A DNA stretch of 64,000 nt from Nymphaea colorata (taxonomy: Eukaryota > Streptophyta > Magnoliopsida > Nymphaeales > Nymphaeaceae). This document shows positions 22,301 through 35,070 of the stretch, piece after piece (the stretch's first letter is position 1; each line of letters starts with the position of its first letter). Made by a program: the position numbers and the translations under genes. Where the stretch lies: the NCBI RefSeq assembly GCF_008831285.2, contig NC_045140.1:16180370-16244369 (forward strand), in the 5' to 3' direction. The notes beneath the pieces are model-generated. The model was given only the letters and a program-made list of their open reading frames with translations. It did no database searches and had not been told where the DNA came from.

Positions 22301-25300
22301 AAATATACCAAAAGAGAAAGTCCACTGCGGCTGGCTTGAATTATACAGAGAGATATGAAGATATACGTCTGATCAAAGTCTCACATGAGCTCCAATTTAG
22401 CCGCGGTTTTTGAAAAATGAGATGCCAAGAAATGACCTTTTTGTTTTTTAGTCAGACGGCTTTATAATAATCCAATAATATAATAAGTTTTTGCTCAAAT
22501 TTTTAACAACAGATAATAACCTGCCGTGTGTTGTGTCTCAGCCCCTCGAGCTTCCTCCTCCTTTCATGTCTTTGTTTGATTGGCGTCGAAACAAAGGATT
22601 TGAAAGGGTTTGGAGCAACGGCTGGGGCTAGTGGTTGGCTGATGGCCGAATATTAGTTCAATGGCCTGAGAATCATGTTGGTTGTCCTTTGTTATCTATG
22701 AGAGTTTTTCAAGGGGATGCTTGATAGGTTGAAAAATAAAGGAAGAGGAACTTAATTTTCAAAAGTAAGTTCTTGAATTTTTTCAGAAGAAAAGGTTGAT
22801 TTTGTGGGGAACTTTTTTTTAAACCGTATAGATCTCATAGTAAAAACGAAAAAGTAGTTAAAGAAATTTTTTCAGTGTTCGATGCATGGGAATGCTTTGG
22901 TTAGGGTCAGGCTTCACGGATCCAAACACAGATCCCTCTAGTGGTTGGCTGATTGATCATCCTTTTTACTGCATCCACTATATACCATTCTCCGCTCACG
23001 TACAAATGCGTTGTAACAACAAGTAGATACGCTTTTCAGATAAATGAAAATTATCTACGGACCACATCAACTGCTTCGATCTATCTTTCATAGTTCAAAT
23101 AACCAAAAAAAGTTTGCGGGTTTAATGATGGTTAAATGAAAAAGTATGATGAGAACTAGTGCCCGACGATCGAATAGTCACAATATTAGATCATAGTCAT
23201 GGAACGGGGCATTGATGCATACGTATATATCTTGATGTTTCTTGGGTGGTGCCCAAGTCAATCTCAAATGTTATTTTCCGTTTTCTGAGAAATGGGCAGC
23301 CTTGCATTAGACAATCAAGAAGCTTAAAAATGTGACTCCCTATACGCGTATAGTAGAAATGGAATGGATATTGCTGTCGTGTTAACTTTCAATTCTACTT
23401 AATTTCCATGAACCCGAATGACAAATAATCTTCACTTATTCGTTAAGCAATTTCTTCCAGGCATTTCGATTACTGGACGGTCCTTGAAGGTTTTGCAAAA
23501 AGTTACTTAGATTTTGGACCCTCTAGGCAAATAGCTGAGGTTAAAAATTTGGCTTATAGGTCAAGTTTGATCGAGGTTCAATTCGACCTAACTGATCAGG
23601 TTTAAACTCCAAATTAAAAGAAGACTACACCGATAATTGTATGATTCTTAGGAAGTGTTTGACAACATGTGAACACTAACAGACTGTTCATGAATTTATC
23701 ATAAAGATTGACGCAAGTAAATCCCTAAAACACTAGCACACAAAGTTTTATGAATCAGCACGTATCATTGGGTTAGATTCATGAAACATTGTGTTATTGT
23801 TCTTGTTGCCAGATGCCCCCTTAGGTAATATATGATTGTCGTAATCTTTAAATGGGTAGGTTTTGGATTCATGAGCATTTTGTCCTTCAGATCCATGTCT
23901 CCAATTAATGCATATTTTGGATATAGGGCAAATACGATTCCTTCTTCAACTTTGCATCTCAAGAACTTATTTCCAATATCATGCACGCTTGGCTTCGTAT
24001 AACCATGCTGACACCTGGTTCATGTTAAGCTCTACTACAATAAACAAGGCATTGGTTTAAAAGCATGCATCTGATATATATCATGCATGGAGCGATCCCC
24101 CAACATTCACTATATTCATAAATGCTCAATGCAGATCTCGTCTTTTCAAAGGATAGTAAGAAGCTGTTGCAACGAAAAAAATGGAATCTCAAAATATTTG
24201 GGAACATTGACACTGTCCGAGCTGAATTGTGCGGGTGATAGCTGATGAACCCGTTTTATTGCATCAATTTGCTGTAACTCTTCTGTTGAGTAAATATCTC
24301 ATTCGAAACCTTGCATCTTATCTTTCAACTAGCATATAGAACATTTGATCTCCATTTCTTTTATACCCAGTCCGATGCCTTTTCCGATTCTAAAGAAGAT
24401 TATTTGGGACTTAGTTACGTGCATCATGCTTGAGAGCTCAAGTAAGATTTATCGCTGCAGCAACGGCCATCCTGCTTCTCCCTAGTGCACCATTTCTCCT
24501 TAATCCTACGTTTGAAGCTGAATATATGCATTTAAGCATTAAATTGACATTGATATAATGACGCACCTTTAGGCTCAAATATAAATTCTCAATAAGATGG
24601 TCTTCTAGTAAAATTATTTGCAACCAGAATATGAGTATATTAAGAGCTGTTACCAATCGAGCATATTAAGAGATTTCACAAACTTTGTTGACATATGGTT
24701 CTATAAAATATGAGTACTAAAAAATATGGGAACTTGTATGCACTAATCACAATTGTCTAATCTATAGAGCGAATGGTTACAGAGGATGCCAACTCAAAAA
24801 TTTAATAACTACTTTACTTTTTAAAGAGCTGCTCTACACTCATCTAATCAAGGAACATAAGTTGATATTAGTGTATTATACGTGGCACCGATGCAGTTTT
24901 GGACCCTGGGGTCAAAGAGAGGAGGGACTCAGCTCTCATTGGGGTTATTCATGTTCACAAGAAAAAGTAATTGTCGGTGAACAATTTGAGTGTATTAATG
25001 GAAGAATAATGTGAGTGTTCCACTGCAAACGATATAAGAAATGAATAAAAGTAGTCCTAAGTAACATTGGACTTTTAGATTTCTTTCCCTTCCATCAATT
25101 TTAAGATAGGAAGGATAGTTGCAAGGCGAAAAAACTGATTGTTGAAGGACAAAAAGTAGCTGATAGCCACACTTTGCGCTTCTCGGATCAGTTTGCAGCA
25201 ATGCTTTCGGTACCACCAATTCTTTGAATCTAGTATGCGCTTATGTATGTGGAGTTAAGCCATTAATCTGAGTCTGATTAATAGCTAGCATCTATGAATC

Positions 25301-26320
25301 AAGTCCCTACTAAAGAAAAGTATACTCAATTGATCTTACTTGATCATATGGCAACCTAAATAGTGGATGGTTTCAATCAGTCCTACTGCATGGATGAGGA
25401 TGATCACCTGCATGACGAGATGTCCATGTAGGTATGAATGCAATGCACATGCTGCTGCACTCCCCACCACCACCAGCAGCCAATCATACGATGCCGTCGC
25501 ATGTGGATGGCTTGCATGTGCAATCATGTAACATAAATGTTGACGGCATGCATGATGGTTAGCCAGTTGGGCCATAACCCTCGGCTGCTTGTATGCCGCC
25601 CGCCCAATTAGGAGATGGCAACTTACTACCTTCTGTTCATCGGTGCCCATATCTAATCTGATGTCTCCCATTTCTTTTTCCTTGGAGTCTCACCCTACTA
25701 CCCACACATGCTAGCTTACAATAAGGATCTTAACTAATACCAAACCATCCTACCTATGGACGAAATTCTCTAACTTTTAAGCTTAAAGAAAAAGATAAAG
25801 AAATTTGTTGTACGATCAGATGTTCATGTATTCATGAAGACTTTAATTAAAATAGACGATCTTAACTTTCTTAGCTTACAATTTAATTCATATCACAGAA
25901 TCTGATGACCTCTTTAGTTCCTAAATCGTCAAACATTTTGCAACTACGTGGGTAAAATTTTTGTCCTAAAAGCTCAAGTCATTTCCCACCTAATGAGCTA
26001 GGTAGGTGCAGTCAATTAGCTTCGCCTAATTGACATTGATCACTCTGTTTCACGTCCGCCTTTTTCTTTCCTTCCTGTCACCCATCATCTATATAATGAA
26101 ACGACGACTTATGGCTCTCCGGACGTTTACTTGTTGGGGATCCCTTTCCTCTGCTTCATCCATCCTTCAGTTGTTCAACTCCCATGTGCGAGAGGTAAGC
26201 CGTCGTTAATCAAGTCCACCGGATGTCTTGTGGATTTCATAATGGCCTCGTTATACGCAGACACAGATTCATGGCAATACATTAAATTTAAATAGCTGAT
26301 CTTGGATCTCGCCTGCTAAC
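19346..26320. other. Gene-free intergenic stretch
   Basis: Seven kilobases of AT-rich DNA without a gene I can support. Frames are at most about 111 codons and contain no family motif. Phrases such as GGCCGTTTGATTAC (about 21131) resemble ends of small plant DNA transposons, but no matching inverted end was found by eye. Confidence 0.5.
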
Positions 26321-26340
26321 TCTCTCTCTCTCTCTCTCTC

Positions 26341-26413
<73 letters not shown>
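26321..26413. repeat. Compound (CT)n-(TA)n microsatellite
   Basis: CT repeat at 26321-26342, a TTTT joint, then about 68 bp of TA repeat at 26346-26413. A 194-codon minus-strand frame spans it, but its tail is only Ile-Tyr and Arg-Glu repeat translation. Confidence 0.96.
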
Positions 26414-26419
<6 letters not shown>

Positions 26420-26678
26420 ATGAGGTATCATTTCGATGACGAATCACATGAAGAAGTGGGCCCCTTGCTGGGTCGACCCAGTCTGAATTAAGTGAGGGCC
26501 GGCTGCTATGCCTTACCAGGAGTATATGTATATTCATCAGAAAAATACGAACTACACATAGACAACATGCAGCATATGTCAAGAAAGAGGAAAAAAGAAT
26601 CCTTAGTCTGACGCGCTCTCTCTCCTTCTCTCCCCTCAGCGTGGTTGGTTGGGAAGGCAGGTGCGCACTGAGTAATAG

Positions 26679-26795
26679 GTGTGTTTTTGTTTGATTCCTG
26701 TGAATACTACTCCCTTCTGAACATTGAGAGTCTGTTTTAAGTGTGTTCTTGTTTGATTCCTGTGAATAATACTCTCTTCTCGGCATTGAGAGTCG
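26679..26795. repeat. Two diverged direct copies offset by 62 bp
   Basis: Roughly 55-bp copies (26679-26733 and 26741-26795) share GTTTGATTCCTGTGAATA and the downstream CATTGAGAGTC, with a handful of substitutions. This is an old local duplication in intergenic DNA. Confidence 0.8.
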
Positions 26796-27055
26796 AACGA
26801 GATGTTTGTTTGCTGTTTGAACTAACTTGGAAACTAATTTTGAGCATCCATTAGGGTAGAATTGCAGTGAGAATGCTAGCGTAAAAGGTAAAAACTCCAA
26901 AATAGATCCATTTAGGTGTCTAACTTACACGAACGTCCGCACACATATTTCCAATTTATCTGTGTTAGGGAGGAAGTGGAGAACCAAAGTGGGATCTTCA
27001 CATTAAGCAATCACATTGAAAAACAAGATGAACCACTAGAGCTTTTAGTTTATAT

Positions 27056-27646
27056 CTACCTCCCACTATCAGAAATAAAAATACGGGTCAAGTCAAAGGG
27101 AAAGCACCCGCTCCTACCGGACCCCGGCCACCTGAAATCCTTTTGCGATGCCGGAAAATCAAACTGACAGCAATCAGAAGTCGCAGTAACTCCTCCCAGG
27201 TCGCCGAAGCTGGCGGGTTTAACCCCGTCGCATGGAGGGGACCCGCCTGGGGCCTTCTTCCTGGCGACCCTCAGCTTCATGAACCAAAACCTTGACCTCT
27301 TTCGGCGTGGGTTCCGGGGAAGGAGGTGGTGGGTGACCAATGGAGGGGGGCTGAGCGGCGGCAGATTGTCGTTTTCCGTTGGGTTCTTGGGCTTCCCTGG
27401 TGCGATCTCCCACTCGAAGGGCACTTTTCCGGCTGTCCTGTAGTAGGCCCTGGACGAGAACCCCTTGTTGGATTCCCTGGACAGCAGCCGGCTGAAGAAG
27501 CGCTCCTCCTCCAGGAGGGAGGCGGGGGACTCGGTTTCCCGACTCGGCGACGAGCCTCTTCCCAGGGGAACGACGGTCCTCACGCTGTGCTTCTCATGCC
27601 GCGCCAAATCGCCACTAATGGCGCTATGGAGGCGTAGATTCTGCAT
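27056..27646 (-). CDS. Intronless plant-specific protein of unknown function
   Basis: A 196-residue single-exon protein. The N-terminal half has the conserved look of an uncharacterised plant family: HEKHSVRTV near residue 18, then SPASLLEEERFFSRLLSRES, YYRTAG, and PFEWEIAPGKPKNP near residue 76. That last motif, a Trp flanked by a Pro-Gly-Lys-Pro block, also occurs in DUF688-type plant proteins. A Pro-rich stretch (PPLSPPP) and a basic segment with RRKRSRFWFMKLR follow. No signal peptide or membrane segment is seen. The start is the first ATG after a short leader and a TATA-like box. The basic C-terminal segment could direct it to the nucleus or a membrane, but that is inference. I assign no function. 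Confidence 0.72.
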   Translation of the reverse strand: MQNLRLHSAISGDLARHEKHSVRTVVPLGRGSSPSRETESPASLLEEERFFSRLLSRESNKGFSSRAYYRTAGKVPFEWEIAPGKPKNPTENDNLPPLSPPPLVTHHLLPRNPRRKRSRFWFMKLRVARKKAPGGSPPCDGVKPASFGDLGGVTATSDCCQFDFPASQKDFRWPGSGRSGCFPFDLTRIFISDSGR

Positions 27647-27780
27647 GCTTCACTTGTGAGGGTGGTTGAGATTCTGGTAAGATTTGAGAACAAACACTAC
27701 TATGGCAGAATGAGAGAGAGGAGGAAGGGAGTGACAGATCGAAGAGAAAGTCTGGAGAGAGAAACAAGGAGGCGGTGGGA

Positions 27781-27788
27781 ATTTAAAG
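27781..27788 (-). promoter_or_regulatory. TATA-like element of the unknown intronless gene
   Basis: On the minus strand CTTTAAAT lies 135 bp before the start codon at 27646, followed by a CT-rich leader (27705-27770). Distance and leader are typical of plant promoters, but the core departs from TATAAA, so this is tentative. Confidence 0.4.
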
Positions 27789-30700
27789 GGGTTCTGCGCG
27801 GACGGGCTTTAATGGCGCTCTGGTATTGGCTTCTTCATTATTGGGGGCACGATACACGCGACGTTGCTTGCGGGCACCATTTCTTCGCTCTGTTGATTTT
27901 CTCCCTCTACTGTGTCGATCACCTTGAATGCTAATTTAGAGCGGTACGCTTTTATTTTTAACTAATTAGAAGGCAAGTACTGATAGTAATAAATAAAGGT
28001 GGGCAGGATTTCGACAAGCTTTTATTTTCTATATATCTATTAATCGAGCATCTAAAATTTGAAAAATACTCGAACATCATTTTATTTTATGATTCCTTTT
28101 GAAATTAAAGTTAATTCGTAGAGACGCAAGTTAAAAAGAAAAAGGGTAAAGGAAACGAGAACAAAATAACGCTATGTTGAGATAATTTGTAGACGATCAC
28201 CATGTGTCGAGTGGTTTAGATTAGTGCCAAATTGGGAAGACAGTGCTTTGTCCCATTCATACGGCAGAGAATCTTGAATTTTAATTCTTTCCTGTTCCTT
28301 GGTAATGCTTCACCTGTAATAATGGTCATGAATAGCAATATCTGCCTTTTTTTTATAGAGAGCTCTGTACTTGGGTTCAGTGGGATCACATGGGCTAGCT
28401 AGAATTTGTTTAATTTGGTAACTGTAGTTACCCCGAAGAAATCATTTCATGTGCATGTTCCTTCTTTGCGTATTTTGGACGCTTTATGTGTTTATTATAT
28501 CCTTATGTGACACTAAAAAGGGGCACATCGTCAAAACTTATGGTGATATATCTTGATCTTGCATGAATTTAACCATTGAAAAGAAAAGCTAATTCTTATG
28601 GTATACTTTATCAAATAAATTTATTACAGGTTTCATGCTTTGAGTTCATGGAGATATCCTTTGCCTTGTTCAATTGAAACTAAGTTTACCATTATGCTTA
28701 TCAACACTTGTCCATGCTGGAGACTTGCGATTTGGATGAAGAGCAAATTGCTGCCTACCTTCCTTAGCACAAGCTGCATTGACGCAATATATTGGAACAC
28801 GCAATTGGTGTGAATAAGACCCTTTAACAAATAATTAGTAAACTTTGTTTCATATTTTTTTTTACGTGAAAATAAGGCCTTAATTTCTATGAGTCATCAG
28901 CTTTGTCGTGCATAGCAGGCCGTCGATGTTAATACTTGCTTACATGTTAAAATGATTTGATTCAAAACTCTGTTCCTACTCAATAAGTCAGGTACTTGGA
29001 TTATATCTTCAAAGCTTGATTTGCAAAAATACGCAGAAACGTAAAAAGAAAACAGATATGGCTTGGCCACCTCGCTACCTTCATTAGCAACAAATAAATA
29101 TTAACTATCAAATACATAAGTTGGTTTAACATTTTTCTATTGAATATTGTACCGCAAATACATGATTGATCAGCTTTCTTTTCATGATTCTCTCTTTAAA
29201 GCTAAACATGTTGATCTAATCTGCACGTTTGGTTGGTAGGAAAGTTACTTTTTCTTTCTTTCTTTTTTTTGTAATACTGGACTGTCTGCATATACATATA
29301 TATATATGCTGTAATGGGGCTTTTTGTAAGTTTAAGACACAAGGGTTTTTAAATATATATTACTCACTTGCTCAGACTAAATAAGACCTATTGGTACCTA
29401 GAAAAGCATGATCAAGAAGTAGAAACGAAGATTTTCAGTGCGTTGAGCACATTTATAATAAATATGCATTAATAATTAAAAAACAGTAGATTGTATCAAA
29501 ACAACCTTGATAGTGAGATCTCAACAAACCAATCAAATAAATAAATGAAATGGAGAACTTGTGCGTTAGAAACAACCACATCACCCCGCGTGGATTAGGT
29601 CCTTTTCAAGTCTATAGGTTTCATTACATTGTTAATTTGTTGTTTTAAAAAAATGGAAGAGTACATATGGTGACCGTGCAACTAATTATCAAATTATTGG
29701 AGATTAAATGAACATGTAGTTCAAGGTATTGAGGTAGATGCTATGTATCTAAAGGAACTCAATAAATTATCATGTAACTGGCAGTGGAACAGGCGAAGAT
29801 TGGCAAGCATGCTACGTACCGCTTACACATGCGCGCACCTCATCGTCTATAATTTTTTTAAACAGAAAATTTATTTGACTTTCTTCGTTTAGGTACCAGT
29901 TTTTTGCTGACATTACAGAGAAAAATGCAGATTTCTGAAGGAACTGTTTGGCAACAGTAACATTCTGTTATTATCTCATGAACCTGCTCCAAAAATAATA
30001 ATGTTAATTCATATGACACTATAACAAGTGTGTTTAATAAAATCTGCCGTGGTGATTTCTTCAGGTAGATTTATGAGATGGTAACAATGAGTTATTATTG
30101 ACAAACGACACTGAAGGGGATGCTGCAAGAGCAACCTTTCTTTCAAGCTGTCTTTTCATTGGGGAGGGGATTTATGTCAGTGATCGTCAACAGCAAGATG
30201 CCATTCTTAATCTACGTTCTCAAAATCTGTTACTTTCATATTTTTGTCTGAATTGAACCTGAAATTTTCTACCGTGGTGAAATGTGTTAGTGTTTTGAGC
30301 GAATGGGCCTATGTGTAAAGTATCACGGAAAGATTGATCCAGAATGAAAATTCACTGCCTTGAAAACGAATTTCTTTAGCATCGCTAGAGGATCAAGTTA
30401 AACTCTAGGTGAGGAAGAGGGTTAAGGAGAGAACCCAAGTTCCCTGTCTTCTTTTTGGCCGGAAGGTCCAAAACTGTATCGGAACCACGTGGTGAGATCT
30501 CTATATCCTTACCTTGGATCGACCCCTCTTCGGCCTAACCCACTAAGTTAAACTCAATAGTACAAGACTTCTCTACAAGCTTTTGTAAAAGACTGCTGAA
30601 TGCTCAATGCTCTAAGCTGTTCAAAGGAAAGTTGGCCAAATGGTTTTCATTTAGGAAGATACATGGATACCAATTAATACACCAACGCATATCAAATCAA

Positions 30701-31157
30701 TAATCTAAAATGTTAAATCACAAACATACATATCAAACATGGCCAAAACAACTTCGATTTTGGGGTTCAACGGACATTTTGTACATAAGCTTCTAGAGGA
30801 CCCCAACCACTAATAATGGCGTGAACCAAAGGACAAGCTGCCCACCATGACGCTTTTTTCCATTCTTCTCAGAAAGCTGTTCTTTTGTTTTCAAGTAATC
30901 GGTACTTCCTGAAGCAGCAACTCATGATTTGGCTTTGTGTAAAGCTCATAAAACGCCAAAGAAATTATTTTACGATGTTCACTTTCAATGTAAAAAGTGA
31001 ACGGTCAGGGCGCATTTCAGCAATATATAAGGATAAGGTCCACGTTGTCACTCCCCTGCAACCTGATTCACACACACTTCGGATCTCTCCATTCAGATTT
31101 GAACAGAAAAATCCTTGAGCCTATCACAGCATATCAGCGTCCAGCGTCGTTAAGATT

Positions 31158-31161
<4 letters not shown>

Positions 31162-31194
<33 letters not shown>

Positions 31195-31219
31195 TATATA
31201 TATATATATATATATATAT
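31162..31219. repeat. Compound (CT)n-(TA)n microsatellite
   Basis: CT repeat at 31162-31191 followed by CC-TT and a TA repeat at 31195-31219. It has the same order and orientation as the tracts at 9.17 and 26.32 kb. Confidence 0.95.
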
Positions 31220-31915
31220 CACATGATTAATTTAACAAGGAGACCGAACAATGCCTGTGGCGTATCAGTTGACTTAAACTGATAGAGGTCAGGTTAATCT
31301 CAATTTGCTTATTAAAGAAATGAAAGAAAGAGATGCCCAAATGATGAATGGTAGTCCGTCTTTTTATACAGGTGACTGATTGCTATCCATAAACTTCTTT
31401 ATTTAGCTCATGGAAGAACTTAACAGCCATTCAACGTCGCTACCGTCGGTGCTTATCGGCACCTATCGCCGGACTGCAGGAAAAATGAAACCACAAACGA
31501 CTCAGCTTTGCCCTCTTAGAGTATCAGCAGTATCGTACTCTCCAATATACCATAGTAATTTTAAAACATTTTTTTTGTTTAATTGAATGCCGCTAATATA
31601 AGCGGATGTGTACTACCCAATTCACCCTACGTTTCGAGTTTGCGGTGTCTGATGGAAACCAATATTTACAACTTTAATAATAAGCATTCGTATTAACAAT
31701 CAAGTAAATGACAATCGGAGAAAACAAGGAAAGGGAAGCCTTTTTTTTTCTATTCTGAGGCATTGTTATTAATATTAGAAACCGAATCAGTCTATATCAA
31801 CCAAAATATTAATAAAATAATAAAGAATTAACACGACCTGATACACAGGTTGATGTGCGAAATTCTACAACATTGCTGAAGATTGAAGAGAAATTGCATT
31901 TCAGAAAATTGTCGT

Positions 31916-31950
31916 CACAGGCACAGTTGAGGAGGTCGACTGTACCTGTG
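31916..31950. other. 12-bp inverted repeat (hairpin)
   Basis: The arms CACAGGCACAGT (31916-31927) and ACTGTACCTGTG (31939-31950) pair with one mismatch around an 11-nt loop. There is no T-tract or gene context to make it a terminator, and the arms are too short for a miRNA precursor. Confidence 0.6.
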
Positions 31951-33858
31951 CGTATAGTAGGATAAACATTAAACACTTTACGTGTATTAGTATCTCTGCG
32001 GATCTGCCATTCCCCAAAAATTCGCTGAAGATATCATGTTGGTAAAATGCTGGTGCCCACAAGCGGAAGCTCGAGTTTTCCGGAAAGAAGAAAAGAAAGA
32101 AAACAGAATAGACTTATAGTAAAGGTTACACTGTCAATTGGTTTCTGCCAGGAAAAGTCCTGCACATATAATAATCCACGTTTGAGGAACATATTAAATG
32201 TTAGTCCTTTAGTTTCTTCCAGCAGGCATTTGTAAAATTAATATGTCTGTTTCTTTTGTCTGCCGACAAATTTGATGCTTGCTTAACTGTCACTAATGAG
32301 CGTTTGCTTTCATCATCTATTACGATTTAATCAACCTAAAGGCTATAAAATTCTCCCCAAGCCATAGACTTCAATGGCCTTGAGGATGGTCAATGGTATT
32401 GCATATGTAGACAAGAAGAAGGGATGTCATCCTACCATCCCTTACTTTTGTCCGCTTTACATATGGACAAGTTCATGAGGTAGAGGTTTCAAGTTGACCA
32501 ATATTCAATTAAGTTGTTTCCTCGTTTGCATTATCTCTTCTCTCTCTCTCTCTCTCCCTTCTTTGAGTCAAAAAACCTACTGAATATCTTAATCGGATCC
32601 CATCTACTTGGATTTTGTTTTGGTTTTGGACTTGGATTTGACCTTTTCAAACAAGGATCTGATGTAGCTGGGTTAACGACTGATATTTACACATATCGGA
32701 TTGGATCTTTGTGGGATTAATAATCCTTCACCCCGTCGGACCAAATTAACAGATCCATCTGTCCGGAATCGAGCACAACCCAACAGTTTGGTAGATCTAG
32801 ATCTTACTATGCATGTATTTATTTAGGAGGTATTTTCTTTTCCCTTCCAAGCAATATATCTGCTGCAATGTGCGCTACAATTAAAGTAGTTTATTTATAC
32901 TCCTAGGTTTACTTGTAGAGTACAGCGACTAAATAAATTTGTTTAACCATTTCAGACTATGAGAATTGAGTAGGAGAACTACCAAAGAAATAAGACGCGT
33001 AAATTGGTCCATTCAAGCTGCTATGTCTTCTCTGGCATATAAACTACCAATAGCCTGTACGACGTCACCTAAGACCAGGCTCAGCAGGTAAGTATTCTAT
33101 GCCTGGGTTGCGTCTCTCTGCATATTCTTGGGGATCTCTGCCTAGCTTGTTCCTTTCACCTTTCTTTCCAGTACTGGTACATCCTTCAAGTTCATCAGTT
33201 ATCTCCATTGATCCGAGCAAATATGTTGGTTGTTTTTCTCTTATAAATGCAGCACGCCTTAATACTGGACAGTAGATGGAAATGGAAACTTTGAACAACA
33301 GAGGCCCATTCATATTTCTCAAGGTATAGGGCCGCAAGGTTTCCCCATTATATAGCTTGGTGCAAAAGCATTCTGCCATATCCAGAGCCTGGGCTTTACA
33401 TGAACAGTTTGGGGTTTATAGTCTCTGCTTTGTGGCAGTTGAGGCACAAGGAGGCGGAAACTGAATTTAATTAGTGATACAGTCATTTTATTTGTTGAGA
33501 TTGCCCGATGACTTGTATAGATTCTTTATGTATTTAGCATAACTGGTTGGGTTGATGGGCAGGTAAAAGGTCTGCCATCAGTTCCGATTCCAGTGGATTT
33601 AGGCTTACTGGCGCAATTTGGCTCTCTTTCTCCCCCCTGTTGTACATTTGTCTGTCCCATTATCTGGTAATTTAGCATAGTTCTGTACGTGAGAGAGTGA
33701 GTGAGATCTTGCCGTTACAAATTCAAATGGAACCCTCTCGTCAATCAACAACCCAATGCACGTAACAGAATTTCAAATTGCATCTTCATCCATCCACCCA
33801 TCCAAGATCAAGCCAGACGATTTAAAATCTCTCTCTCGCTCTCTCTCGCTGTGAAGCC

Positions 33859-35070
33859 ATGGACACCAAGAAGCATAGGAATAGACCTGCCATTGTCTCC
33901 ATTAGCTGCTCAGGAGTCAAATCATTCCTTCGCACTCTTCGCCGACGTTTCATCCCTCCAGAGCATGCTCTTCACCTTTCGCGCAAACCCAAGCCAACCA
34001 TCCGCTCTACTCTCGGAGACCTGCTTAGCAACTCCAGCCCTAAGACCCCTTCCATCTGCATCGCCCACCTGAGAAACGGCAGATTGGCGCAACAAGCCTA
34101 CCTAAAGCCAGCCCAACAGTCAGAATCTGATCTCGGCGAATGGCTAGAGGCTGAACTCCAGCTCAGGGATTTACTAATTCCCTCACCGGCTACTCCTTTC
34201 TCTCTTGCTTTATCATCTCCTCCAACTTCAACAGCAGACAACGGTTTGTCTGTTGAACTCGGGAATGCTTGGGAATGGGATCACCAAGAGGCAGAGATGC
34301 AGATAAAGAAGGCACTAAAGTGTCCGGCTTTTGAAGCGATTAAACTGGGAAATGGAAATTATATCCGCTTGATGCAAATGAGAACTCCATCGAGGAAGCT
34401 GATCATGCAGTTCTCTGAACCGGCGGTAGTTTCATCCGAAGCAGGTTCGACCACATTAGAGATACTGCATAGCATGGCGTCTCTTGCCCCTAAGAGGTTA
34501 CTTTCATGTTTGCACCAGTTGATGCCACTGGTTGAAATCTCAAGTGATGCATCAAAGGAGATGAAAGGGAGACCCGTAACGCAAGGCACAACAAGCGGGC
34601 TCATGGAGGACGTTCTCGTTTCTGCAATGAACAAGATGGAAGACCTGATCGTGGAAGGTTTAAGAATCCAGACAGGAATGCTGAGAGAAGGGAAACTGTC
34701 AAAAATAAAACCCAGGGGAACAATTGCAGATCAAATCAATGCCGTTGCACTACTGCAACTTAGGGGCCCATACAACGCCGCATATAGTGAATATGAAGCC
34801 ATTGGCGATGTCATGATTGTGCTGATCGAAGCGTTTGTCGAAAAGGAAACCACGTTTTGGATTAATAGCATTACTGTCGCAGGAGTCATGGCCATGGACG
34901 ACAAAAATGAGAACTTGGGAGAGGAACCTGAAGAACTTCACATGCTGCTTGGAAGAAGATTCAGGAAAAGAACGCATCCCTTTCTGCTGTGGAGCATTGG
35001 AAAGACGCTACAACATCAATGTAGAACCGAACTCTTCAGACACCAAGACATTGTTTTTGCAGACGACTAG
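33859..35070 (+). CDS. Short PMI1-like (plastid movement impaired) protein, C-terminal region only
   Basis: A 403-residue intronless protein. Residues about 180-345 match the C-terminal part of PLASTID MOVEMENT IMPAIRED 1 proteins: LIMQFSEPAVV followed by EILHSMASL, LHQLMPLVEI, then MNKMEDLIVEGLRIQTGM (about 257-274), ALLQLRGPY and the ITVAGV strand. Known PMI1 proteins are about 800 residues or more, act in chloroplast and nucleus positioning through actin, and begin with an NT-C2 domain. That domain is absent here. It is replaced by about 140 residues with a basic, Arg-rich start (SFLRTLRRRF) and a Ser/Pro-rich segment. The ATG sits in a good context (GCCATGG) after a CT-rich leader, with no upstream exon recognised. 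The frame is intact to its stop, so it is a short paralogue or a derived fragment that has stayed open. It converges on the Msd1-like gene downstream. Confidence 0.82.
   Translation: MDTKKHRNRPAIVSISCSGVKSFLRTLRRRFIPPEHALHLSRKPKPTIRSTLGDLLSNSSPKTPSICIAHLRNGRLAQQAYLKPAQQSESDLGEWLEAELQLRDLLIPSPATPFSLALSSPPTSTADNGLSVELGNAWEWDHQEAEMQIKKALKCPAFEAIKLGNGNYIRLMQMRTPSRKLIMQFSEPAVVSSEAGSTTLEILHSMASLAPKRLLSCLHQLMPLVEISSDASKEMKGRPVTQGTTSGLMEDVLVSAMNKMEDLIVEGLRIQTGMLREGKLSKIKPRGTIADQINAVALLQLRGPYNAAYSEYEAIGDVMIVLIEAFVEKETTFWINSITVAGVMAMDDKNENLGEEPEELHMLLGRRFRKRTHPFLLWSIGKTLQHQCRTELFRHQDIVFADD

Larger units (their letters stand above)
27935..33700. other. Gene-free intergenic stretch
   Basis: AT-rich DNA without a supported gene. 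It contains a compound microsatellite near 31.2 kb, a 12-bp hairpin near 31.93 kb and a CT run near 32.54 kb. A 104-codon minus-strand frame at 33065-33379 has no recognisable domain and was not called. Confidence 0.5.

Noticed and set aside
26316..26900. 194-codon minus-strand open frame
   Set aside because: Its C-terminal third is only the translation of the TA and CT microsatellites, and the rest has no domain, promoter or conserved motif.
33065..33379. 104-codon minus-strand frame upstream of the PMI1-like gene
   Set aside because: It is reasonably protein-like but has no recognised domain, no TATA and no splice partners. Left uncalled.
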